From positions 1-44,184 of the forward strand of contig JAJPJT010000112.1 of the NCBI GenBank assembly GCA_021324095.1: a stretch of 44,184 nucleotides of DNA, written 5' to 3'. The position numbers were made by a program, and so were the translations under genes. Positions 1 to 7,990 of this stretch are shown in pieces. The DNA is from Gammaproteobacteria bacterium (GTDB taxonomy: Bacteria > Pseudomonadota > Gammaproteobacteria > Xanthomonadales > Rhodanobacteraceae). The notes below the pieces were generated by a model. That model saw only the letters and a list, made by a program, of their open reading frames with translations. It was not told the DNA's origin and did no database searches. Each line of letters opens with the position of its first letter. Position 1 is the stretch's first letter.

Positions 1-756
1 CGAGAACACCAGCACCGGTTGCTTGGCGCGCAGCGCGACGGCTTCGGCGATGTTGAGCGCGAACGCAGTCTTGCCCATCGACGGACGGCCGGCGACGATC
101 ACGAGGTCCTGGCGCTGCATGCCGCTGGTCAAATCGTCCAGATCCTTGAAGCCGGTGGTGAGGCCGTTCAACTGGCCGCGGTTGGCATAACGTTGCGCCA
201 GCAGTTCGACGGCTTCCTTCACCGACTGGCGCACCGGCACCACCTGCTTGCGTCCGCGCGCGCCGGCTTCGGCGATCTTGAACACGCGCTGCTCGGCGGC
301 CTCGAGGATTTCAGGCGTGTTGCGGCCTTCCGGATTGAAGCCGTCGCCGGCGATCTGCGTGCCGGCCTCGATCAGCTTGCGCAGCACCGACTTGTCACGG
401 ACGATGTCGGCATAGGCCCTGATGTTGGCCGCGCTGGGCGTGTTGTTCGCAAGTTCGGCGAGATAGGCGATGCCGCCGATGGTCGCGGTTTCGCCGTGGC
501 GTTCGAACCACTCGCCCAGCGTCACCGCGTCGCACGGTTTGCCGCCCATCGCGAGTTCGCCGATCGCACGGAAGATCAGGCGGTGCTCGCGGCGATAGAA
601 GTCTTCCTCGGTCAGCCGGTCGGCGACCTGGTCCCAGGCCTCGCCCACCAGCATCAGGCCGCCCAGCACCGACTGCTCGGCTTCGATGGAATGCGGCGGC
701 ACCTTGAGCACGTCGATGCGCGGCGGAACGTTGCGTTCTGGCAGGACGGCGCTCAT
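1..756 (-). CDS. dnaB: Replicative DNA helicase DnaB (N-terminal part, cut by window edge)
   Basis: Hexameric 5'-3' helicase that unwinds DNA at the replication fork. The minus-strand frame is open from the ATG at 756 to base 1, giving the first 252 residues of a protein usually about 460-480 long. Residues 20-100 match the DnaB N-terminal domain (PPHSIEAEQSVLGG at about 20-33). The linker runs to about residue 190. The RecA-like domain begins at about 197 (LTTGFKDLDDLTSG), with Walker A GRPSMGKT at 223-230. Walker B and the remaining helicase motifs lie outside the window. The truncation is caused by the window, since no frameshift is seen. The next gene upstream on the same strand is the FAD oxidoreductase, 344 bp away, so dnaB probably has its own promoter. 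Confidence 0.96.
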   Translation of the reverse strand, partial: MSAVLPERNVPPRIDVLKVPPHSIEAEQSVLGGLMLVGEAWDQVADRLTEEDFYRREHRLIFRAIGELAMGGKPCDAVTLGEWFERHGETATIGGIAYLAELANNTPSAANIRAYADIVRDKSVLRKLIEAGTQIAGDGFNPEGRNTPEILEAAEQRVFKIAEAGARGRKQVVPVRQSVKEAVELLAQRYANRGQLNGLTTGFKDLDDLTSGMQRQDLVIVAGRPSMGKTAFALNIAEAVALRAKQPVLVFS

Positions 757-1100
757 CGATGCGCAACGGAGGGCGGCTTCGGCATGCCGGCGATCATACG
801 CGCGCGCGTCTCAGGGGACGATACGACAAGTCTGTGGAAATCTTGTGCACGGCGCGTGGGTGGTTCGGCATGCCGGCGTTCGCGCACCGCGCGATGGTTG
901 CCAAGAGCAAAGCATCGGACACGGATCAGCACCGATCAAATCCGATCCACCCGGAATGCACCTGCAAAAGCAAAGCACTTTGACAGGGATAAAATCCGAT
1001 AAGAATCTGATTTGAGCTTGCGTGTCCGTATCTGCAGCTTGGCTCACGCGCTATCGGCTTTTATCCGCTCTCATCCGTGTCCAACGCTCTTGCCGTTCGC
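757..1100. other. Intergenic region between dnaB and the oxidoreductase; nested inverted repeats
   Basis: No gene is supported here. The stretch holds a 15-bp inverted repeat (987-1001 against 1052-1066, 14 of 15 matching; core GGATAAAA.CCGATA). A second, outer 10-bp pair is GGACACGGAT at 917-926 and ATCCGTGTCC at 1073-1082. It must contain the dnaB promoter and any terminator of the oxidoreductase gene, but I cannot place either with confidence. Confidence 0.6.
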
Positions 1101-2360
1101 TTACATGTTTGCAAACCGGGTTGGCGAATACGGCGCCGGATCGAGCACTGGCTTGTCACCCGCAACCAGCGAGGCGACGAGTTCCGCGGTGGCCGCGCTC
1201 ATGCTCACCCCCAGCATGCCATGGCCTGTCGCGAGCAACAGGTTGTTCCAGCGCCTGACCGGCCCGATCAGCGGAATCTCGTCCACGCACATGGGCCGCC
1301 ATCCCCACCATTCTTCCTGCAACTCGGCGCCCAGCGGTGCGCGCAGGTAAGCGCGCGCACCACGCCGCAACGCGTCCAGCCGGGTGCGGTTGAGGCGTTC
1401 GTCGTAGCCCGAAAACTCCATGGTGCTGCCGAGCCGGTAACCGGAATCCCATGCGGTCACGCACACGCTGGGCTCGCGCAATACGAGCGCGTGGCGCGGG
1501 CACGGATCGGGCCGTGACATCGTGATCGAATAGCCCTTGCCGGGCTGGATCGGGACCTTGAGGTCCAGCCGCGCCGCAATGGGCGGCGTCCACGCACCCA
1601 ATGCCATCACGACGCGCTCGCCGGAAAACTCGCCGCGCGAGGTGAGCACCCGATCCACGCGCTGGCCGATGCAATGGAAGTCCTGGATCGCTGCGGCGGG
1701 CTCGATCAGTCCCCCGCGTTCGCGCACGCGGCGCGCCAATCCATCGACCAGCCGATCCGGGCGCAACTGCGCGTCGTCGGCATGCAGGATGCCGCCGACC
1801 ACACCCGGCAGCAATGCCGGCTCAAAGGCCTCGACCTCGGTGCCATCCATGGCCGCCGCGGAAATGCCGAGCCGGTGCAGCCATTCGATTTCGCCGCGAT
1901 CCTCCGCGAGGGTGTGCGCATCGCGATAGACATACAGATTGCCGGTGGGAGCGTATTCGCAGTCGATGCCTTCCTCGACCAGGATGCGCGGCAGCAGCGT
2001 CCACGAACGCTGCAGGATCGCCGCGCGTGCAATCGCGGCGCGCTGGGCAAAGGCCCAGTTGCAGCGGCGGGCGAATCCCAGCAACCAGTGCCAGCGCGAC
2101 CAGTCGGGACGGGGATTGACGTACAGCGGCGCATCGCGGCGCAACATCCAGTGCAATGCCTTCCACGGCATCCCCGGCACTGTCAAGGGAATCGCATGGC
2201 TGGGCGTCAGGGTGCCGCAGTTGCCGTGCGATGCGCCGCATCCCGGCACGCCACGGTCCACCACCCGCACCGAAGCCCCTTGGCGCAGCAACGCCAGCGC
2301 GCAGGACAAACCGACGACACCGCCACCGAGTATCAGGACATCACTATGGACTGCATTCAT
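1101..2360 (-). CDS. FAD-dependent D-amino-acid dehydrogenase-like oxidoreductase (DadA family)
   Basis: A 419-residue flavoprotein of the DAO/DadA family, which oxidises amino acids (typically D-isomers) to 2-oxo acids and passes electrons to the respiratory chain. The N-terminus is a Rossmann dinucleotide-binding fold: GGGVVG at residues 12-17 and an acidic residue at the end of the second strand (VRVVDRG, D35). The motif GASHGNCGTLTPSHA follows, typical of the DadA group. The C-terminus (residues about 355-415: WGWRPMCVDEIPLIGP, then ATGHGMLGVSMS) is the second FAD-contacting region of the family. Length fits. The family also includes D-hydroxyproline dehydrogenases, so the substrate is not settled, and no racemase or hydroxyproline gene is adjacent. 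It is a single gene, divergent from the small gene at 2579. Confidence 0.85.
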   Translation of the reverse strand: MNAVHSDVLILGGGVVGLSCALALLRQGASVRVVDRGVPGCGASHGNCGTLTPSHAIPLTVPGMPWKALHWMLRRDAPLYVNPRPDWSRWHWLLGFARRCNWAFAQRAAIARAAILQRSWTLLPRILVEEGIDCEYAPTGNLYVYRDAHTLAEDRGEIEWLHRLGISAAAMDGTEVEAFEPALLPGVVGGILHADDAQLRPDRLVDGLARRVRERGGLIEPAAAIQDFHCIGQRVDRVLTSRGEFSGERVVMALGAWTPPIAARLDLKVPIQPGKGYSITMSRPDPCPRHALVLREPSVCVTAWDSGYRLGSTMEFSGYDERLNRTRLDALRRGARAYLRAPLGAELQEEWWGWRPMCVDEIPLIGPVRRWNNLLLATGHGMLGVSMSAATAELVASLVAGDKPVLDPAPYSPTRFANM

Positions 2361-2443
2361 CTCGACATTTTACGGCCATCGTGACGATCCACCGAGCGGC
2401 AGGCATGGCATCAGTGCCGATCTGCGTCACATCCGGCCGCGCT

Positions 2444-2475
2444 GCGCCGAGGCCGCCCCGGACCGGCCTCGGCGC
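2444..2475. repeat. 11-bp perfect hairpin in a divergent intergenic region
   Basis: GCGCCGAGGCC (2444-2454) and GGCCTCGGCGC (2465-2475) are perfect complements with a 10-nt loop. The hairpin lies between two divergent starts (2360 minus, 2579 plus), so it is not in the usual place for a terminator and has no T-run. It could be a structured 5' leader or a protein-binding site; nothing further is visible. Confidence 0.5.
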
Positions 2476-2578
2476 TCCCTCGCATCCGCGCCTTTCCGGG
2501 TGACACCCCCGCGCGGCGCCGCCCCGGGCTAGTTGGCATTATTCGTGCTTGGGTGCTTATGCCACAAGGGGAATCCAG

Positions 2579-2869
2579 ATGAACGCCATCACCAACACCG
2601 ATTTCTGCAGCGTACCCGAAGTGCTGCTGATGCTGCGGGCGCCCGGCGCGGGCTGGCTCGCGACGCTCCTCACCGCTTTGGACGAAGCCAGCCGCGACCC
2701 GGACTTCAATGCCTACCACCGGGCCATCATCGGCCGTTACCTCGATGAGCAGGCGGTGCCGGCGGCCGTCGCCGAAGCCTCCCGCCAACGCACGCTCCAG
2801 TTCGAGGATGCGCTGGTGGAGACCATCCAGAGCGATTCGCGGCGCGTCGATCATCAGGTCGCCTGCTGA
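2579..2869 (+). CDS. Small protein of unknown function (96 aa)
   Basis: I do not recognise this protein. The ATG at 2579 is chosen because AAGGGGAA stands 5-12 nt upstream; an in-frame start at 2549 has no such site. The 96 residues look soluble and mostly helical, with no signal peptide or membrane segment. The middle (LLTALDEASRDPDFNAYHRAIIGRYLDEQ) and the acidic C-terminal part (QFEDALVETIQSDSRR) could form helices. It has codon use like its neighbours and stands alone between the divergent oxidoreductase and the NlpC/P60 gene 161 bp downstream. The good ribosome site and plausible composition support a real gene, but no function can be assigned. Confidence 0.6.
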   Translation: MNAITNTDFCSVPEVLLMLRAPGAGWLATLLTALDEASRDPDFNAYHRAIIGRYLDEQAVPAAVAEASRQRTLQFEDALVETIQSDSRRVDHQVAC

Positions 2870-3030
2870 CCGCATAGTCCACCCCCGCCCGCTCCCGTGC
2901 TGGACGGGCGCGGCGCCATCGGCTACCGTCTCGTGCCGTCGAGACGCCAGCGCAGGCCGATGCCAGCACGCATCCACAGCTTGACCCGGAACGCCGCCGC
3001 GCGCGCGTTCGTCCAACGGAGCTGCCCGGG

Positions 3031-3552
3031 TTGAGAACGGCACGGCACGTTGCCCGCCTGCCGGCAGTCGCGCTGCTCCTGCTGCTGGCCGCCTGTGTCA
3101 GCGGCCCGCCCTTGCGGGCACCCTCACCCGCATCGCCGCCGCGCACCCTCGCCAACAACGTACTGATACGCGCGATAGGCCTGGTGGGCACGCCCTACCG
3201 CTGGGGCGGCAACACGCCCGACTCCGGATTCGATTGCAGCGGACTGGTCGATTATGTCTTCCGCACCGAAGCCGGGATGGCACTGCCGCGTACCTCGCGC
3301 GAGATCGCCGGCGTGGACGCCCCGAAGGTCCCACGCAAGGATCTCGAAGCAGGCGACCTGTTGTTCTTCGGCAGCCACCATCGCGTCAGCCATGTCGCGA
3401 TCTATGTCGGCAACGGACGTTTCGTGAATGCGCCGGACACCGGCGGGACCGTCCGGCTGGATCGGCTGGACGACCGCTACTGGCGCGACCATTATCTGTT
3501 CGCCAAACGGGTGCTGACGCCGCGCACCCGCGCTGCCCTGGCAACGGATTGA
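3031..3552 (+). CDS. NlpC/P60 family lipoprotein, putative peptidoglycan endopeptidase
   Basis: A 173-residue secreted cysteine peptidase of the NlpC/P60 family, whose members (for example MepS/Spr) cut peptide cross-links in peptidoglycan. The start is TTG at 3031 after a GGAG at about 3018. The first 22 residues are a lipoprotein signal ending in LAAC (lipid Cys22), so it is probably outer-membrane anchored. The catalytic domain covers about residues 43-165: YRWGGNTPDSGFDCSG with the nucleophile Cys69, then RVSHVAIYVGNGRFVNAP with the catalytic His121. The third catalytic position, usually His, appears to be Asn133. A Pro/Ala-rich linker (28-40) joins lipid and enzyme. The DoxX gene follows about 70 bp later on the same strand. 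Confidence 0.9.
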   Translation: MRTARHVARLPAVALLLLLAACVSGPPLRAPSPASPPRTLANNVLIRAIGLVGTPYRWGGNTPDSGFDCSGLVDYVFRTEAGMALPRTSREIAGVDAPKVPRKDLEAGDLLFFGSHHRVSHVAIYVGNGRFVNAPDTGGTVRLDRLDDRYWRDHYLFAKRVLTPRTRAALATD

Positions 3553-3621
3553 TCGCGCCGGACGCGCTCCAAGCCCGTGGCTGTCACTTGGCGCGACGAA
3601 TTCGACTTTCACGGAATCACG

Positions 3622-4029
3622 ATGCAGAACTTTACCTTGCTGGTCGGTCGCCTTGGTCTCTCGTTGATCTTCATCCTTTCCGGGATCAGCAAGGCCACGG
3701 CCTACCAGGTCACCGCGAAGCTGCTGGTCGCGCACGGCCTGCCGCCCGGCCTGCTGCCGCTGGTGATCTTCGCCGAGTTGGGCGGGGGCCTGGCGGTCCT
3801 GTGCGGCCTGCTCACGCGCTGGGCCGCGGCAGGTTTGTTCGTCTATACCCTCCTCGCCGCCGTGATCTTCCACAACAACTTCGCCGATCACGCGGAGTGG
3901 ATCAATTTCATGAAGAACCTCGCGATCGCCGGCGGGTTCCTGGTGCTCGTGGTACACGGTCCAGGCGACCTGTCGCTCGACGCCTGGCGCCGCCGCCGCA
4001 GACAGCGACAGAAGATCTTTTCCGCCTAG
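3622..4029 (+). CDS. DoxX family inner-membrane protein
   Basis: A 135-residue integral membrane protein of the DoxX family, a four-helix group linked to quinol/thiosulfate redox chemistry in some members and of unknown role in many. The family opening is clear (LLVGRLGLSLIFILSGISKA). Hydrophobic segments lie at about residues 5-23, 45-65, 68-88 and 100-120. The HNNFAD and EWINFMKNLAIAGG regions are typical DoxX signatures. The tail is very basic (WRRRRRQRQK), likely cytoplasmic. The ATG at 3622 is preferred because the hydrophobic core begins right after it; a GTG at 3577 would add 15 residues. The gene lies 69 bp after the NlpC/P60 gene, so co-transcription is possible. Confidence 0.85.
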   Translation: MQNFTLLVGRLGLSLIFILSGISKATAYQVTAKLLVAHGLPPGLLPLVIFAELGGGLAVLCGLLTRWAAAGLFVYTLLAAVIFHNNFADHAEWINFMKNLAIAGGFLVLVVHGPGDLSLDAWRRRRRQRQKIFSA

Positions 4030-4095
4030 CGGATAAGGCGCCGACACCGGAGTGTTATGCGCAGGCGCGCTCCAGCGACCGCCGGGGTTTCCCAC

Positions 4096-4122
4096 GCAGG
4101 AGCGGGCCTCGCCCGCGACCGA
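4096..4122. repeat. REP-like palindrome (GGAGCGGGCnnnGCCCGCGA type)
   Basis: GCAGGAGCGGGCCTCGCCCGC is a short palindrome with GCGGGC (4102-4107) and GCCCGC (4111-4116) arms. It resembles the REP motif widespread between genes in pseudomonads and xanthomonads. It sits between the convergent DoxX and slyD genes, just after the slyD stop codon, where it could also protect or end transcripts. Confidence 0.6.
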
Positions 4123-4130
4123 CGCACGCT

Positions 4131-4631
4131 TCAGCCGTGCGAATGTCCGTCGCCTGGATGCGCGTGCCCGTGCGCGATTTCCTCCGGCGCCGCCGCACGC
4201 ACGTCGGTGATCTCGATGTCGAAGTGCAGGGTCTTGCCGGCCAGCGGGTGGTTGTGATCGACATCGATCGAACTCATGCCGACCTTGTATACGGTCACGA
4301 GGCGCTGGCCTCCGTCGCGGGTCTGCAGCACCGTGGTCATGCCCGGCTTGAGGTGCTGCGCGTCGCGGAAATATTTCTTCGGCACCCGCTGCAACAATCC
4401 TTCCTCGCGTTGGCCGTAAGCTTCTTCCGGCGCAATGTCCACTTCGAACTTTTCGCCGGCCTCTCGGCCAATCAACGCCTTCTCGACTCCCGGCACCAGT
4501 TGTCCGTGACCCAGCAGCGCCAGCATCGGCTCGCCGCGCCTGTGCGAGTCGTCGAACGGCTCGGCTGCGGCGTCGTTCGCGTCACGCACGCTGTAATGGA
4601 AGCTCACCACGGAATCTTTTTCGGCACGCAT
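4131..4631 (-). CDS. slyD: FKBP-type peptidyl-prolyl isomerase SlyD
   Basis: A 166-residue cytoplasmic prolyl isomerase and chaperone that also binds nickel and helps hydrogenase maturation in some bacteria. The order is typical: first part of the FKBP domain (VVSFHYSVRD.. with EPFDDSHRRGEPMLALLGHGQLVPGVEKALIGREAGEK at about 24-61), the inserted flap chaperone domain (about 70-120), the return of the FKBP fold (GKTLHFDIEITDVRAA), and a His-rich metal-binding tail (HGHAHPGDGHSHG). The tail is shorter than in E. coli SlyD and lacks its Cys residues. ATG at 4631. It is convergent with the DoxX gene, with a REP-like hairpin between them. Confidence 0.95.
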   Translation of the reverse strand: MRAEKDSVVSFHYSVRDANDAAAEPFDDSHRRGEPMLALLGHGQLVPGVEKALIGREAGEKFEVDIAPEEAYGQREEGLLQRVPKKYFRDAQHLKPGMTTVLQTRDGGQRLVTVYKVGMSSIDVDHNHPLAGKTLHFDIEITDVRAAAPEEIAHGHAHPGDGHSHG

Positions 4632-4721
4632 GATCGCTGGTTTGGCACGATGGCTGGCGTTTCGCCCCTTGCAAACGGAGCGGCTCGCGCACCGCGCGAG
4701 CAGGGTTGTGGAGGGATGAAT

Positions 4722-5990
4722 CTAGTCCGCGACAGCGGACGAGCCGCGCATGTTAGCCGCGTCAGGCTCATGCGTCACCCCGAAGCGCACGCCGTGGGCT
4801 TCGGGCCCGAACCAGACCAGCAGCGACAGCAGCACGATCACCACCGCGATCCACACCGCCTGGACCGCCGCGTAATTGTTGCCATGGGCTTCAGCGATGG
4901 AGGCCATCGCATAACCCGCCCACGCCACCAACAGATTGCCGCCCTGGTAGGCCACACCGGGCAGCGTGGCGCGCACATCGTCCGGCGCCAGTTCGTTGAG
5001 GTGGCTCGGCACCACGCCCCACGCGCCCTGCACCGACACCTGGATCCAGAACGCACCGATCGCGAGCAACAGCACCGAGCCGCCGTAGGTCCACAGCCAG
5101 ATCGCGGGCAAGCCCACGAGGCACGCCACCACGATCGCGCGCCGACGACCGATCCGCTGCGACAAGTGCCCGAAGAACAATCCGCCCGCCAGTGCACCGA
5201 GGTTGAGAATGATCGTCAGCAGGCTGACTATGTGGGTGTCGAAGTGCATCTGCACCTTCAGGAAGGTGGGATACAGATCCTGAGAACCGTGGCTGAAGGC
5301 GTTGAACACCGCCATCGTCACGAGCAGGTACGTGAACAGCCTCCAATGGCCGCGCATTGCTTCGCGCACCGGGCGGCGCACGCCGGTCCGCGAGCGGCGC
5401 ACGAACACCGGCGATTCCGGCACGCTGCGCCGCAGGTACAGCACCAGCAGCGCGGGCAGAACGCCGAGCGCGAACATCCCGCGCCAGCCGATGGTGTCGA
5501 ACAGCAATCCAAAGGCGATCGCGGCGAGGAGGTATCCCGCCGGATAGCCGCATTGCAGGATGCCGGAGACGATCCCGCGCGACCGCGCGGGGATCGATTC
5601 CATCGCAAGCGAAGCACCCGTGCCCCATTCACCGCCCATGGCAATGCCGAACAGAGCGCGCAACACCAGCAACACGCTCAGTGATGGCGCGAACGCGCAG
5701 GCGAGCCCCAGCGCCGCGTACAGCGCGACATCGATCATCAACACGCGCTGCGGTCCGTAGCGGTCTGCCAAGCGGCCGAAGATCAGCGCGCCCAGCGGCC
5801 GGAAAGCCAGCGTCAACAACAATGCGAATGCGACGTCCTTGATCTGGACGCCAAACGCGTGCGCCACGGCCGGGATCACCATCACCAGCAGGAAGTAGTC
5901 GAATGCATCCAGCGTCCAGCCCAGAAACGTCGCGGCGACGGTGTGCCGCTGGGTGCGGTCGAGTGCGCGCAGATCGGCGAGAACGGCCAT
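4722..5990 (-). CDS. MFS transporter, sialate/lactate symporter-like
   Basis: A 12-helix major facilitator of about 422 residues, probably a proton symporter for an organic acid. The opening [23 protein letters not shown] matches the sialate:H+ symporter (SHS, NanT/lactate permease) subgroup. The loop between helices 2 and 3 has [14 protein letters not shown], the family signature, and residues about 115-130 ([22 protein letters not shown]) are characteristic of SHS proteins. A cytoplasmic basic loop separates the two six-helix halves, and [12 protein letters not shown] in the second half is the repeat of the signature. The ATG at 5990 is chosen; an in-frame TTG at 6008 is possible, and neither has a clear ribosome site. 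The substrate cannot be read from the sequence and there are no catabolic neighbours. Confidence 0.85.
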   Translation of the reverse strand: MAVLADLRALDRTQRHTVAATFLGWTLDAFDYFLLVMVIPAVAHAFGVQIKDVAFALLLTLAFRPLGALIFGRLADRYGPQRVLMIDVALYAALGLACAFAPSLSVLLVLRALFGIAMGGEWGTGASLAMESIPARSRGIVSGILQCGYPAGYLLAAIAFGLLFDTIGWRGMFALGVLPALLVLYLRRSVPESPVFVRRSRTGVRRPVREAMRGHWRLFTYLLVTMAVFNAFSHGSQDLYPTFLKVQMHFDTHIVSLLTIILNLGALAGGLFFGHLSQRIGRRRAIVVACLVGLPAIWLWTYGGSVLLLAIGAFWIQVSVQGAWGVVPSHLNELAPDDVRATLPGVAYQGGNLLVAWAGYAMASIAEAHGNNYAAVQAVWIAVVIVLLSLLVWFGPEAHGVRFGVTHEPDAANMRGSSAVAD

Positions 5991-6076
5991 GGGCGACTGC
6001 GGTAGCAAGGATCAGGACACCGGAGGATAGCGGGATGCGGAGCCGTGTACCGCATGACGGCGACTACAATGACGCG

Positions 6077-6562
6077 ATGCACCTGGATCCTTCATCGGCG
6101 GCGTTGCGATCCGATACGCTGGTCGACCGCATCGACGCCGCCCTTCCGCAAACCCAGTGCCGCCGCTGCGGCTACCCCGCTTGTCGGCCGTACGCCGAAG
6201 CCATCGTGCGCGGCGAGGCCGCGATCAATCGCTGTCCGCCGGGCGGCATGGAAGGCGTGCGCACATTGGCTCGGATCACCGGCCGGGTGATACTGCCGCT
6301 CGATCCCGGATGCGGCGTCGAAGCCCCGCCGCGCGTCGCACTGATCGACGAGGACGCCTGCATCGGCTGCACCAAGTGTATCCAGGCCTGCCCCGTGGAC
6401 GCGATCGTGGGCGCGAGCAAGTTGATGCACACCATCGTTGCCGACCTGTGCACCGGCTGCGAACTCTGCATCCCGCCGTGCCCGGTCGATTGCATCGCGA
6501 TGGTCGCGGCACCTGCCGCTCCGCCGCGGCTGCCGCGGCCCGCGTTGCCATGCCCGCCCTGA
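6077..6562 (+). CDS. rnfB: RnfB-like electron-transport ferredoxin lacking the membrane anchor
   Basis: A 161-residue iron-sulfur protein matching RnfB, the ferredoxin-like subunit of the Rnf/Rsx electron-transport complex. The RnfB Fe-S domain is intact: [22 protein letters not shown] with Cys28, 31, 36 and 53. It is followed by two 4Fe-4S ferredoxin motifs, Cys95/98/101/105 ([12 protein letters not shown]) and Cys125/128/131/135 ([12 protein letters not shown]). The N-terminal transmembrane helix of true RnfB is missing, so this copy should be soluble, and the C-terminus is a short Pro/Ala tail. The ATG at 6077 is the first that fits. No rnfA, D, G or E is nearby. The metallophosphoesterase start overlaps its end by 13 nt, so it leads a coupled operon ending in nth. 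Confidence 0.88.
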   Translation: MHLDPSSAALRSDTLVDRIDAALPQTQCRRCGYPACRPYAEAIVRGEAAINRCPPGGMEGVRTLARITGRVILPLDPGCGVEAPPRVALIDEDACIGCTKCIQACPVDAIVGASKLMHTIVADLCTGCELCIPPCPVDCIAMVAAPAAPPRLPRPALPCPP

Positions 6563-7578
6563 TCTGCCGTCAGGCGCGCATCGCTGCCGCGTGCGCGTGG
6601 ATCGTGGGGATCGGGGTCTTTTGCGTGCTGTGGCCGTGGTTGGAATACCCGACCTTCGATATCGAACCGCAGGAGCGCCTGAAGGCCGCCGCGCAACTCG
6701 CGGTGCTGCACGGCTCCTGGCTGTTGTGGCCGCTGCTGCTGCAGTCCGTGATCAAGGCGTATCGGCGTGCCGGCGAGCGCCGGGTGCTGCGCGCCTGCGG
6801 TGCGAGCGTGCTGGGGCTCGTATGCGCGCTGCTGTGCTACGCGCGCTTCGTCGAACCGAACGAATTGGTCGTGAGTCGCACCGTGATCCCGGCGCCCATC
6901 GATTTGAACATCGCGCTGGTCAGCGATATGCACATCGGCATCTACACGCGAAAGGGCAAGCTCGAGCAGATGGTGAGGAAGTTGAACGCCCTGCACGTCG
7001 ACATGGTGCTGATCGCGGGCGACTTCACCTACGATCCGCCACACGATCTCGCAGCCGCGCTGGCGCCGCTGCGGCAGTTGGACAAACCCACCTACGCGGT
7101 GCTGGGCAACCACGATACGCAATCGCCCGGTCCGCCGCTGAAGCACAAGATCTTCCACGCGCTGGCGGGTTCGCCCGTGCACTTCATCGCGCATCGTGTG
7201 GTCGACTTTCCCGGGTTCCGACTTGCCGGCCTGTACGACTGGTGGAGCGGCCGCGACAACGCCGCTTTCCTGCGCGACCTGCCGCAAAACAAGCCGCTCC
7301 TGATCCTGATGCACCAGCCGCACAGCCTGCGCGCGCTGCACGGCGTGCATTTCGCGCTGGCGATGGCGGGCCACACCCACGGCGGACAGGTATACCTGCC
7401 GTGGCTGACGAAACAGGTGTTCTTGTGGATGCGCGACGAGCCTTACGTCGAAGGCTACTACGACACGCCGCAGGGCGAACTGTTCGTGACCCGCGGCGTC
7501 GGCGTCACCGGGATGCCGCTGCGGTTCAATTGCCCGCCCACGATCGACGTGCTGGAATTGCGCCGCGATGGGCACTGA
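6550..7578 (+). CDS. Membrane-anchored metallophosphoesterase (YkuE-like)
   Basis: A 342-residue calcineurin-like phosphoesterase with N-terminal membrane helices (about residues 8-28, 50-68 and 84-98). The catalytic domain runs from about 118 to 340 and carries all metal-binding blocks: SDMHIG (D126, H128), AGDFTY (D158), LGNHD (N187, H188), MHQPH (H255) and GHTHGG (H275, H277). Related proteins (YkuE, YaeI) act on phosphodiester or lipid substrates at the membrane; the substrate here is unknown. The ATG at 6550 overlaps the rnfB-like gene by 13 nt and the stop overlaps the RnfC-like gene by 11 nt. It therefore sits inside an otherwise rnf-nth-type operon where no phosphoesterase is usually found. 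Confidence 0.88.
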   Translation: MPALICRQARIAAACAWIVGIGVFCVLWPWLEYPTFDIEPQERLKAAAQLAVLHGSWLLWPLLLQSVIKAYRRAGERRVLRACGASVLGLVCALLCYARFVEPNELVVSRTVIPAPIDLNIALVSDMHIGIYTRKGKLEQMVRKLNALHVDMVLIAGDFTYDPPHDLAAALAPLRQLDKPTYAVLGNHDTQSPGPPLKHKIFHALAGSPVHFIAHRVVDFPGFRLAGLYDWWSGRDNAAFLRDLPQNKPLLILMHQPHSLRALHGVHFALAMAGHTHGGQVYLPWLTKQVFLWMRDEPYVEGYYDTPQGELFVTRGVGVTGMPLRFNCPPTIDVLELRRDGH

Positions 7579-7990
7579 ACTTCCCGGCCAGCGATCCTGC
7601 ATCCACTGCGGCGACTGCGCACGCGCCTGCCCGGAGGCGCTGAATCCCGAAGCGCTGTTCTTCGCGCTGGTGCGGGATGACTTCGCCACGGTGCACGCCG
7701 CGCAGATCGACGCCTGCAGCGAATGCAATCGCTGCGTGGAAGTCTGTCCTTCGCACATTCCCCTGCTGGAATGGTTCCGCTGGGGCAAATCGGAACGGAG
7801 CCAGCGCGCCGTCGTGGATGCCACACGCGCGCGCTTTTTGGCGCGCAACGCGCGGCTTGCGCGCGAGCGTGAGGAGCGCGCCACAAGAAGTCGTGACGAT
7901 CGCTTACCCACCGCGTTTTCTGCGCAGACCATCAGTCGCGCCGAAGTGCTGACGGCGATCGCTCGCGGGCGGGAGAAGAAACGCCGATGA
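7568..7990 (+). CDS. RnfC-derived ferredoxin fragment (C-terminal 4Fe-4S domain only)
   Basis: A 140-residue iron-sulfur protein. Residues 11-21 (CIHCGDCARAC) and 50-60 (CSECNRCVEVC) are two 4Fe-4S motifs. They are followed by PSHIPLLEWFRWGKSE, which closely follows the end of the RnfC ferredoxin domain (PSNIPLVQYFR.. in E. coli RsxC). The NADH/FMN-binding domain that makes up most of RnfC is absent. The remainder is a charged Arg/Ala/Glu helix (about 75-140), like the coiled tail of RnfC. So this looks like an RnfC remnant reduced to its electron-carrying part, possibly working with the soluble RnfB-like protein. It overlaps the phosphoesterase gene by 11 nt and nth by 4 nt (ATGA). Confidence 0.8.
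   Translation: MGTELPGQRSCIHCGDCARACPEALNPEALFFALVRDDFATVHAAQIDACSECNRCVEVCPSHIPLLEWFRWGKSERSQRAVVDATRARFLARNARLAREREERATRSRDDRLPTAFSAQTISRAEVLTAIARGREKKRR

Noticed and set aside
3234..5684. 816-residue plus-strand open frame
   Set aside because: It crosses the NlpC/P60, DoxX, slyD and MFS genes in another frame or antisense. Composition is Arg/Pro/His-rich and no domain is seen; a high-GC shadow.
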